A stretch of 64,000 nt of DNA. It comes from an uncultured Lachnospiraceae bacterium. GTDB taxonomy: Bacteria; Bacillota; Clostridia; Lachnospirales; Lachnospiraceae. The stretch lies in the NCBI GenBank assembly GCA_910588955.1, contig CAJURQ010000005.1:62001-126000 (forward strand), given 5' to 3'. Under the pieces are notes generated by a model. The model did not search any database. It saw only the letters and a list, made by a program, of their open reading frames with translations, and was not told the DNA's origin. Shown piece after piece: positions 8,001 through 16,109 of this stretch. Numbering within the stretch: position 1 is the first letter of the stretch; each line of letters opens with the position of its first letter. The position numbers and the translations under genes were made by a program.

Positions 8001-9327
8001 CTTCCAACTCTCCTATCAGATCATATTCGTGGGAACCTGTAATCCTCACCCGCACAAAATCGCCGGTCATCAGTTCCCTCTCCGTCTGTACAAACAAATA
8101 ACCGTCCACATCCGGCGCATCCTTGTAGGTCCTCGCCACATAGACGTCATCATCTGCAACCTTGCCCTCGATCATCGCCGTCACAAGGCGTCCTTCCATA
8201 TCCGCCGCCGCGTCGAAGGCAATCTCCTGCTGCAGCGCCATCAGCACGTCACATCGCGCCTGCTTCACCTCGTCGGGAATCTGATCCGGCATATCCGCCG
8301 CCGGCGTATCCTCCTCCTGTGAGTAGGGAAAAACACCCAGCCGGTCAAACGCCGTCTCCTCTACAAAGGAAAGAAGCGTCTCGAAGTCACTCTCCGTCTC
8401 CCCCGGGAATCCCGCGATCAGCGTCGTTCTCAGACAGATATCGGGAAGTTCACGCCGCAGCTTGTTGACTATATCAGTCAGTTCTCTCCGGTCTGTCCGC
8501 CGTCCCATGCGCTTTAAAATGGAATCCGAGGCGTGCTGCACCGGTATGTCGAGGTAATGGCATATCTTTTCTTCTCTCTGAATCACCCGGATCAGCGCGT
8601 CATCTATCTCCTCGGGATAACAGTAGAGAAGCCTGATCCACATAAGTCCTTCTACGCGGCAGAGCCGCTCTAAAAGTTCCGGCAACGCCTTATGCCCGTA
8701 GAGATCCTGCCCGTAGACCGTCGTCTCCTGCGCCACCAGAATTAATTCTTTCACGCCCTGATCCGACAGTTCCTGCGCCTCCCGCAGCAGACTTTCCATG
8801 GGGACGCTCCTGTAAGGTCCCCGCACCTTCGGAATGATGCAGTACGAACAGTGTTTGTCGCACCCCTCCGCTATTTTCAGATAGGCAAAATGTCCGCCTG
8901 TAGTCAAAATACGCTTTTTATCCGTAAGCGGCTTTTCGTCCAGTCTGTGATAGCAGTCCTCCGCTTTTCCCGCGAAGGCGGCTTCCAGAACCGCCGGCAG
9001 CTCCTCTATGGCGGAGGTGCCGATCACGGCGTCCACTTCCTCGATTTCCTTCCGGATCTCATCCTGATATCTCTGCGCCAGACACCCCGTCACAACGAGC
9101 GCTTTCACCTGCCCGCTCTTTTTCAGTTCCGCCATCTCCAGAATCGTGTTGACGCTCTCCTCCTTGGCATCCCCGATAAAGCAGCACGTGTTCACCACAA
9201 CCGCGTCCGCCTCGCTCTCATCGTCCGTAAAACAATAGCCGTTCTCCGCAAGCATACCGAGCATCATCTCGGAATCCACCAGATTTTTATCACATCCCAG
9301 AGACTGGAACAGTACCTTTTTCTTCAT
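7984..9327 (-). CDS. rimO: Ribosomal protein uS12 methylthiotransferase RimO
   Basis: 447 residues. The N-terminal UPF0004 domain carries cysteines C12, C48 and C82 for the second iron-sulfur cluster. The radical-SAM cluster motif CDKHCSYC (C156, C160, C163) follows. The C-terminal ~60 residues form a TRAM domain. RimO adds a methylthio group to the conserved aspartate of ribosomal protein S12. The start ELFQSLGCDKNLVDSE-type pattern (here LFQSLGCDKNLVDSEMM) is characteristic of RimO rather than MiaB. It overlaps pgsA and follows rpoZ closely. Confidence 0.96.
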   Translation of the reverse strand: MKKKVLFQSLGCDKNLVDSEMMLGMLAENGYCFTDDESEADAVVVNTCCFIGDAKEESVNTILEMAELKKSGQVKALVVTGCLAQRYQDEIRKEIEEVDAVIGTSAIEELPAVLEAAFAGKAEDCYHRLDEKPLTDKKRILTTGGHFAYLKIAEGCDKHCSYCIIPKVRGPYRSVPMESLLREAQELSDQGVKELILVAQETTVYGQDLYGHKALPELLERLCRVEGLMWIRLLYCYPEEIDDALIRVIQREEKICHYLDIPVQHASDSILKRMGRRTDRRELTDIVNKLRRELPDICLRTTLIAGFPGETESDFETLLSFVEETAFDRLGVFPYSQEEDTPAADMPDQIPDEVKQARCDVLMALQQEIAFDAAADMEGRLVTAMIEGKVADDDVYVARTYKDAPDVDGYLFVQTERELMTGDFVRVRITGSHEYDLIGELEDESAE

Positions 9328-9345
9328 ATAATATATACCCGGACC

Positions 9346-9654
9346 TTACTCTTTGTCCGTCTCTTCTGTGTCTGCGGATTCCGTGTCAGAAACTTCCCCC
9401 GAAACTTCCTCCGTCTCCTCCTTAAACTCATCGGTCAGAATCTGGATTTTACCCTGATTCAACTCCTCCACAGCAACGGATAAAGGTTTTTTGCCTTTAC
9501 CATCCACCAGCTCGTCGTCCCCGGCGATAATCTGTCTCGCCCGTTTAGACGTCGCCATCACAATAGAATAGCGGCTGCTCACAACCGGGTCTTCCCCCTC
9601 TTCCACACCGCTGTTCACTACTTTAATCAAATCTGCATAAGATGGATGTAACAT
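9346..9654 (-). CDS. rpoZ: DNA-directed RNA polymerase omega subunit
   Basis: 102 residues. Residues 1-75 match the omega fold (MLHPSYADLI, SRYSIVMATSKRARQI, KPLSVAVEELNQGKI). Omega supports assembly of RNA polymerase around beta-prime. The last ~27 residues are an acidic, low-complexity tail of E, T, S and D that is longer than in B. subtilis. It begins 3 nt after the gmk stop, the same gmk-rpoZ order as in other Firmicutes. Confidence 0.93.
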   Translation of the reverse strand: MLHPSYADLIKVVNSGVEEGEDPVVSSRYSIVMATSKRARQIIAGDDELVDGKGKKPLSVAVEELNQGKIQILTDEFKEETEEVSGEVSDTESADTEETDKE

Positions 9655-9657
9655 AGA

Positions 9658-10278
9658 TTATTCTCCTTCCAATTCTCTCCTCATTTTCTTTATAAATGCT
9701 CCATTCCGCCCGGGCGCATGATGCGCTGCGGCGATAATGCCATGAAGTTCTTTCACACAAGTATCCAGATCGTCGTTTATCACGATATAGTCGTACTCCT
9801 CTATGCCTTCCGCCTCTTTTGCGGCACGGCAGAGCCTTTTCTGGATGACTTCCTCCGTCTCTGTGCCCCGCCCTGAAAGTCTGCGGCGCAGCTCCGCCGC
9901 GTCAGGCGTCGATACAAACAACAGGAGTGCGTCAGGGTACTGCTCCTTGATCTTAAGCGCTCCCTGAATCTCAATCTCCAGAATCACATCCCTGCCCGCG
10001 GCAAGCTCCTTCTCCACGTAATCCCGCGGCGTCCCGTAATAGTTGCCGCAGTACTCCGCGTGCTCGATCAGGGCGTGATCCGCAATCCGCTTCTCAAACT
10101 GCTCCCTGGACAGGAAAAAATACTCCCTGCCGTCCTCCTCGCCCGGACGCGGCTTTCTGGTGGTCGCCGAGATCGACAGCGAATAGCCGTCATACTCCTC
10201 CACCAGTTTCTTCATCAAAGTGCCCTTGCCCGCCCCCGAAAATCCGGAGACGACAATCAATATCCCTTCATTCCTCAT
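9658..10278 (-). CDS. gmk: Guanylate kinase
   Basis: 206 residues from the ATG at 10278; an in-frame ATG four codons upstream (10290) has no properly spaced SD. The P-loop is SGFSGAGKGT, and the GMP-binding region contains TTRKPRPGEEDGREYFF and IEHAEYCGNYYGTP. It phosphorylates GMP and dGMP to the diphosphates. SGFSG in the P-loop replaces the more usual SGPSG. It overlaps the 3' end of remA by 11 nt and runs into rpoZ. Confidence 0.95.
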   Translation of the reverse strand: MRNEGILIVVSGFSGAGKGTLMKKLVEEYDGYSLSISATTRKPRPGEEDGREYFFLSREQFEKRIADHALIEHAEYCGNYYGTPRDYVEKELAAGRDVILEIEIQGALKIKEQYPDALLLFVSTPDAAELRRRLSGRGTETEEVIQKRLCRAAKEAEGIEEYDYIVINDDLDTCVKELHGIIAAAHHAPGRNGAFIKKMRRELEGE

Positions 10279-10528
10279 CTGTCTGCCCATCCTCAGTCTG
10301 TGCCCTGCCCGAAATGGTTTCCGGGAGAAGCGCCGAGAGCACGATCTGGCTGTTTTCCATCACCAGCACCGCCTTGGTCTTGCGCCCCTGCGTGGCGTCG
10401 ATCGCCATTCCCGTCTCCTTCGCCTTCTGCACCATACGCTTCACCGGCGCGGAATCGGGGTTGACAATGGCGATAATCTTGCCCGTATTTACCACATTGC
10501 CAAAGCCTATATGAATCAGTTTACCCAT
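10268..10528 (-). CDS. remA: RemA/DUF370 family DNA-binding regulator
   Basis: 86 residues with the family start (KLIHIGFGNVVNTGKIIAIVNPDSAPVKR) and the central GRKTKAVLVMENSQIVLSAL, consistent with extracellular matrix regulator RemA. In B. subtilis RemA forms a ring-shaped oligomer that activates matrix and osmoprotection genes. The order yicC-remA-gmk-rpoZ is the same in B. subtilis (yloC-ylzA-gmk-rpoZ), which supports the call. Its regulon in this organism cannot be inferred. The last ~15 residues are acidic. Confidence 0.92.
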   Translation of the reverse strand: MGKLIHIGFGNVVNTGKIIAIVNPDSAPVKRMVQKAKETGMAIDATQGRKTKAVLVMENSQIVLSALLPETISGRAQTEDGQTDEE

Positions 10529-10538
10529 AGCAGCATCC

Positions 10539-11423
10539 TTACTCGATATTCTGTATCTGTTCCCGCACTTTCTCGATCTCTGTCTTTAATTCGATCGCTC
10601 TGTTCGACGTTTCCAGATCAGTAGTCTTTGAGAGGATCGTGTTCGCCTCACGGTTCATCTCCTGCGCCAAGAAATCCAGCTTACGCCCGATGCTGCCGCC
10701 CCCTGTGAGATCCCCTTTCATGGTAGTGATATGGCTTCTCAGACGCACCAATTCCTCATCCACGCACACCTTATCCGCAAAGATCGTCACCTCTGTCAGC
10801 AGTCTGGACTCGTCGATCTGATTGTCCTCCAGAAGCTCCTTCACCTTATCCTTAAGCTTCTGCTTGTACTCCGCAATAATCTGCGGCGCGCGGTGCTCGA
10901 TAAACTCCACTCCCGCAAGCATGGCATTCAGCTTCGCCAGCAGATCGTCACGAATGTTTTCGCCCTCTTTGATTCGCGTCTCCACGAAAGCCTCCGCCGC
11001 ACCGCAGACCGCCTTCTCCAGAAACTGCCAGAGTTCCTCCTCGTCTACCGTCTGCTCTTCCATGGTCAGCACTTCCGGATAACGGGACAGCGTGGATACC
11101 CGCACGTCGTTGTCCAGCGAGAAATCCTCCGACATCTGCCAGAGATATTTCATATACTCCGCCGCCAGTTCCCTGTTATATTTCACACAGAGATTGGTCT
11201 CCGTCAGATCCTCGTAGGTGATAAAAATATCTACCTTTCCCCTCTGAATATAATTTTTGAGTTCGTTCCTGATCGCCGTCTCAAAAAAATTCAGTTTTTT
11301 CGGCATCTTAATGTTGACGTCCAAATACCTGTGGTTGACGGCTTTCATCTCCACGGTGATCTTCCGTGCGCCCTCCGCCACCTCACATCTTCCGAATCCG
11401 GTCATGCTCTTAATCATCGTCAT
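10539..11423 (-). CDS. yicC: YicC/YloC family endoribonuclease
   Basis: 294 residues from the ATG at 11423, which gives the family start MTMIKSMTGFGR. A longer TTG-initiated frame lacks an SD and would extend into the promoter. The C-terminal DUF1732 region includes GGSIGRKLDFLAQEMNREANT and LKTEIEKVREQIQNIE. YicC-type proteins are divalent-metal endoribonucleases linked to sRNA turnover in E. coli. It is the first gene of the yicC-remA-gmk-rpoZ-rimO-pgsA operon and has a near-perfect promoter at 11544-11572. Confidence 0.94.
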   Translation of the reverse strand: MTMIKSMTGFGRCEVAEGARKITVEMKAVNHRYLDVNIKMPKKLNFFETAIRNELKNYIQRGKVDIFITYEDLTETNLCVKYNRELAAEYMKYLWQMSEDFSLDNDVRVSTLSRYPEVLTMEEQTVDEEELWQFLEKAVCGAAEAFVETRIKEGENIRDDLLAKLNAMLAGVEFIEHRAPQIIAEYKQKLKDKVKELLEDNQIDESRLLTEVTIFADKVCVDEELVRLRSHITTMKGDLTGGGSIGRKLDFLAQEMNREANTILSKTTDLETSNRAIELKTEIEKVREQIQNIE

Positions 11424-11543
11424 ACTCTTCTCTCTCCGTAACTGTTCGGTACCTTCACAGCCTGGATGCAAAATCCCTTAGAATTCAGCTGCCCTTCTCC
11501 CACTACAAGCGCACACGCGGAAAGACCCACGCATACAGTTTTT

Positions 11544-11572
11544 ATTATAGTGGAAAGAGAAAAAATAGTCAA
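11544..11572 (-). promoter_or_regulatory. Promoter of the yicC-remA-gmk-rpoZ operon
   Basis: Minus strand TTGACT (11567-11572), 17-nt spacer, TATAAT (11544-11549). The predicted start is about 110 nt upstream of the yicC ATG. Confidence 0.85.
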
Positions 11573-11629
11573 GGAAGAGAAACCGTGGCATTTTGACAGA
11601 AAAAATAGACGCCCGAATGCCGTCGGCAA

Positions 11630-11658
11630 TTGAAAAGAAATGCCGTTTATGCTATAGT
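11630..11658 (+). promoter_or_regulatory. Promoter of rqcH
   Basis: TTGAAA (11630-11635), 17-nt spacer, TATAGT (11653-11658), about 45 nt upstream of the rqcH ATG. It is divergent from the yicC promoter, with about 60 nt between the two -35 boxes. Confidence 0.8.
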
Positions 11659-11702
11659 AGGGAGCGCACAGAAAAGAACAAAAAGAAAGGGCAGGCACGA
11701 TC

Positions 11703-13502
11703 ATGGCATTTGACGGCATCACCATAGCAAATATTACAAAGGAACTTTCGGAGACGCTTCTCGGCGGACGCATCTATAAAATCGCCCAGCCGGAGAGCGA
11801 CGAGCTGTTAATCACTGTCAAAAATAACGGCAGCCAGCACCGTCTGCTGTTGTCGGCGGACGCTTCCCTTCCGATGGTCTACCTGACGGAAAATAACAAG
11901 CCGAGCCCCATGACCGCACCGGGCTTTTGTATGCTGCTGCGCAAGCATCTGCAGAACGCCCGCATCACCGCCATATCGCAGCCTGGGCTGGAGCGGATCA
12001 TCCACCTGCGTCTGGAGCATCTGAACGAGCTTGGCGACTTATGCGAAAAAAAGCTGATCGTGGAGATCATGGGCAAGCACAGCAACATCATCTTCTGCGA
12101 CGATCAGGATCGAATCATAGACAGCATCAAACACATTTCCGGCATGGTCAGCTCCGTGCGGGAAGTGCTGCCCGGCCGTCCCTATTTCATCCCGCAGACA
12201 CAGGATAAATGGAACCCCCTGCGGTTTTCCGGCAAATATATACTCGAAGACTCCCCCCTCTTCATCAAATCTTCGGAAGACTGCGAGGCTTTGACTTATG
12301 TAAACCTAAGCGCGCACATGAGAGAGAAACCCATGCCTCTCTACAAGGCGCTCTACACCACCTACACAGGTCTGTCCCCCATTATGGCGCAGGAGCTCTG
12401 CTACCGTGCCGGCATCGACGCGGACATGCCCGCAAACGTACTGGAAGAACCCGCCTTACAGGCGGTATACAAAGCGCTTTCCGATCTGATGGGGCAGATC
12501 GCCGACGGAACCTTCTCCCCCGTTATCGTCTACGACGGCAGAGTGCCTTTGGAATACGCGGCGTTTCCCCTGACGCTCTACAACGACAAGGCTTCGCAAA
12601 ATGTTCCCTTCATCAGCGATGTGCTGGAACGCTACTACGCGGAGCGCAGCGTGGTGACCCGCATCCGCCAAAAGTCCGTGGATCTGCGAAAGATCGTCCA
12701 GACCGCCTTAGAGCGCAATGTAAAGAAATATGATCTGCAGCTGCGGCAGATGAAGGACACGGAAAAACGTGACAAATACAAAGTTTACGGCGAACTGATC
12801 AACACCTACGGCTACAATGTGGAGCCGGATGCGAAATCCATGGAAGCGCTCAACTATTATACCAATGAGACCGTCACGATCCCGCTTGACAACACGCTGA
12901 CGCCGCAGGAAAACGCGCAGAAATATTTTGATAAGTACGGGAAATTGAAACGGACCTACGAGGCGCTCTCGGAATTGACCATTCAGGTCAAAGAAGAGAT
13001 CGAGCATCTGGAATCCATCCTCGCCTCACTGGATATCGCCATGCAGGAAGAAGATCTGGTACAGATTCGGGAGGAGCTGGTCGAGAGCGGCTACATCCGC
13101 AGAAAAGGTGGAACCAAAAAAGTAAAGATCACCTGCAAGCCCTTCCACTATGTAAGCAGCGACGGATTCCATATCTATGTGGGGAAAAATAATTTCCAGA
13201 ACGACGAGCTCACCTTCAAGTTCGCCAATGGGGGCGACTGGTGGTTCCACGCCAAACAGATTCCAGGCTCCCATGTAGTCCTAAAGACCGAGGGCGCCGA
13301 AGTGCCGGACCGAGCCTTCGAGGAGGCTGCTAGACTTGCCGCCTACTATTCCAAGGGACGCGAACAGGATAAGGTTGAAATAGACTATGTGCAGAAAAAG
13401 CATGTAAAAAAGCCTGCTGGTGCAAAACCCGGCTTCGTGGTGTACTACACCAACTACTCTATGGCGATCGACTCCGATATCTCTGGGCTGACGGAGGTCT
13501 GA
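11703..13502 (+). CDS. rqcH: NFACT family protein, Rqc2 homolog RqcH
   Basis: 599 residues with the NFACT architecture: NFACT-N (about 1-200, starting MAFDGITIANITKEL), helix-hairpin-helix and coiled-coil middle (about 200-440), and NFACT-R (about 450-570) with DWWFHAKQIPGSHVVLK. Bacterial RqcH binds stalled 50S subunits and recruits tRNA-Ala to add C-terminal alanine tails that mark the nascent chain for degradation. Older annotation names it fibronectin-binding protein A. It is transcribed divergently from yicC, as yloA and yloC are neighbours in B. subtilis. Confidence 0.94.
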   Translation: MAFDGITIANITKELSETLLGGRIYKIAQPESDELLITVKNNGSQHRLLLSADASLPMVYLTENNKPSPMTAPGFCMLLRKHLQNARITAISQPGLERIIHLRLEHLNELGDLCEKKLIVEIMGKHSNIIFCDDQDRIIDSIKHISGMVSSVREVLPGRPYFIPQTQDKWNPLRFSGKYILEDSPLFIKSSEDCEALTYVNLSAHMREKPMPLYKALYTTYTGLSPIMAQELCYRAGIDADMPANVLEEPALQAVYKALSDLMGQIADGTFSPVIVYDGRVPLEYAAFPLTLYNDKASQNVPFISDVLERYYAERSVVTRIRQKSVDLRKIVQTALERNVKKYDLQLRQMKDTEKRDKYKVYGELINTYGYNVEPDAKSMEALNYYTNETVTIPLDNTLTPQENAQKYFDKYGKLKRTYEALSELTIQVKEEIEHLESILASLDIAMQEEDLVQIREELVESGYIRRKGGTKKVKITCKPFHYVSSDGFHIYVGKNNFQNDELTFKFANGGDWWFHAKQIPGSHVVLKTEGAEVPDRAFEEAARLAAYYSKGREQDKVEIDYVQKKHVKKPAGAKPGFVVYYTNYSMAIDSDISGLTEV

Positions 13503-13522
13503 CTTACCGCACAAACTCAAAA

Positions 13523-13555
13523 GAGCCGCCCGTCGGATACTTCCCGCGGCGGCTC
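13523..13555. terminator. Bidirectional hairpin between rqcH and the MBL-fold lipoprotein gene
   Basis: GAGCCGCC (13523-13530) pairs with GGCGGCTC (13548-13555). It lies 20 nt after the rqcH stop and overlaps the stop codon of the convergent gene. The plus strand is followed by AATCTTTC, a weak U-tract. Confidence 0.65.
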
Positions 13556-14399
13556 AATCTTTCCCGGCATCTTTCTGTTCGACTTTCAGATTTTCCCCGT
13601 CAGAAAACGCCGTGACCATCCCCTCGTCCGTATAATACGCCTCACACCCATACGCATCTAGCAGCGCCACCGTCTCCTCCTCCACCCGCAGCCGCTCCGG
13701 GTCTGCTGTGAGGACGGCATAGCGGGGTTTCGCCGTCGCGAACAAGGTTTCCAGATTCTTTGTGTAATTCCCGTGATGGGGCATCTTGATCAGCTCATAC
13801 CGCCCCTTCGCCGCCTCTGACGATAGAAACTCCTCCGTCCGTATTTTCTTGGCGTCCCCCATCAGCAGAAACCGGTTTTTCTCATGCATAACACATGTTA
13901 TCAACGAATAGTTGTTATCATTCTCATACTCGCTCTCATGGGGCGCGTCCACATAAAAGGAAACTCCTTCCACAGTGAACGAAATGTCCTTTTGCAGACG
14001 CTCATACGCCGTGTTCGTCTCCGCAAGTGCACGCATCAGCGCAAGGTACGGCTCGGAATCCTCCTCATAATCCGGCATCAGCACACAGCCCACCTCATAC
14101 CGGGAAATCAGATCCGCCGCACTGCCGATATGATCCTTGTCAAAATGGCTCAGAATCAGATACTCGATCCGCGTCCTCTCCCGTTCGTCCAGATAAGCGC
14201 AGATCGCCGCCGCGTCATCTGAGTCCGCCGTGTCGTTCACCACAACGCTCTCCCCCGCCTCGATCACGATACAGTCCGATTTTCCCGTATCCAGAAAAGT
14301 CAGTTTCAGGGAAACGCCGCCCTCTTTTTCTTTACCGCAGCCCGCCAGAAAAAAGGTCAGACACAAAAGGCACAAGAACAGCCGGTTTTTCATTCTCAT
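13554..14399 (-). CDS. Lipoprotein with ComEC-like metallo-beta-lactamase fold
   Basis: 281 residues. A lipoprotein signal peptide ends in the lipobox LAGC (C21), so the protein is predicted to be lipid-anchored outside the membrane. The rest is a metallo-hydrolase fold of the ComEC/Rec2 C-terminal type: LTFLDTGKSDCIVIEAG, the metal motif SHFDKDH (84-90), LLMGDAKK and MPHHGNYTKN. This domain usually degrades or processes nucleic acid in competence ComEC, but free-standing lipoprotein forms are not well characterised. It overlaps the flippase gene by 4 nt (ATGA), so the two are co-translated and may act together at the envelope. The substrate is unknown. Confidence 0.88.
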   Translation of the reverse strand: MRMKNRLFLCLLCLTFFLAGCGKEKEGGVSLKLTFLDTGKSDCIVIEAGESVVVNDTADSDDAAAICAYLDERERTRIEYLILSHFDKDHIGSAADLISRYEVGCVLMPDYEEDSEPYLALMRALAETNTAYERLQKDISFTVEGVSFYVDAPHESEYENDNNYSLITCVMHEKNRFLLMGDAKKIRTEEFLSSEAAKGRYELIKMPHHGNYTKNLETLFATAKPRYAVLTADPERLRVEEETVALLDAYGCEAYYTDEGMVTAFSDGENLKVEQKDAGKD

Positions 14400-16105
14400 T
14401 CGGGCATACGCTCCTTTTTCCGCTTTTTCTTCTTTTTCCGCCGCCTCTTTTTCTTCTTTCTCTCCGGCTTATCAGATAACAGATGTAATTTTTCTGCGAT
14501 ATGCACAAGCGTGTACCCTCTGGGGAACGCCTGCAGCTCCTCCCTGCTCACGCCGCCTACCAGAAGCAGCACCGCGCCGTAGACGCACACCCCGATGCCG
14601 ATAGCGATAAGCAGCACCACCCGGCTTATCGGAATCAGCAGAATCAGCCCATGGTAGACGCCGAAAACAACCGCCCCCATGATAACCGCCGCAAAGAGCG
14701 GTTTTAAGAAGAGTTTCACCACATCCATGCGGTATTCCAGATGCTTTCTCACGGACAGATGGTTTAAGACACACATCACAAAGGAATAGATGCCGTTTGC
14801 CGCCGCCAGTGAATACAGTTCCAGATCCGTATAGAGCAGAAGCGCGACCAGACCCGCCACCTGAATCACCAGCGCAATCGACGCATGAATCACCGGTGTA
14901 TTGACCTTCCCAATTCCCTGTAATACCGCGTTGGTCAGTGTCGAGAGGCTGTAGAGCACAACAGTCACAGACAGAGCCGCCAACAGCCCGGAGGCAATGT
15001 CCAACGATTCTTTCTGCGGAAAGATAAACTGCATAATGGGTTTGGGCAGCGCGGTGATCCCCACCGCCGCCGGAATCGCAATCAGCATGGTCATCTGGAT
15101 CGCCCGGGTCACCTGCTTTCTCGTCTGCGCCACCGTCCCCTTCACATAGGAAGCCGCCACCCCCGGAATGATGGCGGAAGACATGGCGGAAGCGATGGCG
15201 ATCGGAATGTTTACCACTGCCACCGCAAGCCCGGAAAAGATGCCGTAATGATTGCTCGCCAGTATCGCGTCCATCTTTTTATAGTCCATTATATAATAAT
15301 AAATATTCATATTTACCACTGTCGTACAGTTGTAGATAAAGGTACTCAGGATAAATGGCGTCACGATGGTAAAGATCACCTTGAAAATATCCTTGTAGGT
15401 CTCCTCGTGCCATGTTTTATCCCGCTCCACCCGTCTTTTGATCACGCCGCCGTTGAGACGGTACATCCCAAACATGAAGAGAAGACCGATCAGCACACCC
15501 GCGCCTGTCCCCAGCGCCGAGCCCGCCGAGCCGTAAATGGCGCGCGTGGTAGCGTCCCCGTCCACCACCAGCCCGATCAGGAACTTCGCCGCCAGAATGC
15601 TGACCGCCGCATTTAATATCTGTTCTAAAATCTGGGAAATGGAGGTGTGCACCATGGAACCGTGCGCCTGAAAAAAGCCGCGGAACACACCGAGAAACCC
15701 CGAAAAAAAGATGGTCGGCGACAGCACGCGAAGCGCCACCACCGCATTCTGGTTCTTTCCCACGAGAAAAGGCGCTCCCACGAAAGTCAAAATCGAGGCA
15801 ACGCCGCCAACCACCAGAACATAGAGAAGTGCACAGACAAAAACCCTCTGTGCATTCCGATATTCCTTAAACGCAAGCCGCTGGGCGATGACCTTGGAAA
15901 TCGCCGAGGGGATGCTGTAGGAGGAAATCAATAATATAATTGTATAGATATTGATCGCCGCATTATAATAGCCGTTGCCCTCGATCCCGATAATAGAAAG
16001 AAGCGGGCTTCTGTAAATCAGACCGATCACTTTGACGAGCATTCCGGCTGCCGCCAGAATGCCCGCCTGAAACACAAACGTGCTTTTTCTCTTCGGATCT
16101 TCCAT
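14396..16105 (-). CDS. SpoVB/MurJ-type polysaccharide or lipid flippase with basic C-terminal tail
   Basis: 569 residues from the ATG at 16105 (4 nt after the glgA stop); a TTG four codons upstream would overlap glgA. About 14 membrane helices of the MOP/oligosaccharide flippase superfamily. The N-terminal pattern (LVKVIGLIYRSPLLSIIG, GNGYYNAAINIYTIILLIS, SYSIPSAISKVIAQR) is that of stage V sporulation protein B and related lipid II flippases. The last 24 residues are extraordinary: 18 are K or R, in uninterrupted runs. That tail would be cytoplasmic and could bind anionic lipid or nucleic acid. Downstream of glgA and overlapping the MBL lipoprotein gene. Confidence 0.88.
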   Translation of the reverse strand: MEDPKRKSTFVFQAGILAAAGMLVKVIGLIYRSPLLSIIGIEGNGYYNAAINIYTIILLISSYSIPSAISKVIAQRLAFKEYRNAQRVFVCALLYVLVVGGVASILTFVGAPFLVGKNQNAVVALRVLSPTIFFSGFLGVFRGFFQAHGSMVHTSISQILEQILNAAVSILAAKFLIGLVVDGDATTRAIYGSAGSALGTGAGVLIGLLFMFGMYRLNGGVIKRRVERDKTWHEETYKDIFKVIFTIVTPFILSTFIYNCTTVVNMNIYYYIMDYKKMDAILASNHYGIFSGLAVAVVNIPIAIASAMSSAIIPGVAASYVKGTVAQTRKQVTRAIQMTMLIAIPAAVGITALPKPIMQFIFPQKESLDIASGLLAALSVTVVLYSLSTLTNAVLQGIGKVNTPVIHASIALVIQVAGLVALLLYTDLELYSLAAANGIYSFVMCVLNHLSVRKHLEYRMDVVKLFLKPLFAAVIMGAVVFGVYHGLILLIPISRVVLLIAIGIGVCVYGAVLLLVGGVSREELQAFPRGYTLVHIAEKLHLLSDKPERKKKKRRRKKKKKRKKERMPE

Positions 16106-16109
16106 GTCC

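Noticed and set aside
11420..11773. Minus-strand frame of 117 codons across the yicC-rqcH promoters
   Set aside because: Overlaps the promoter region and the start of rqcH, no SD.
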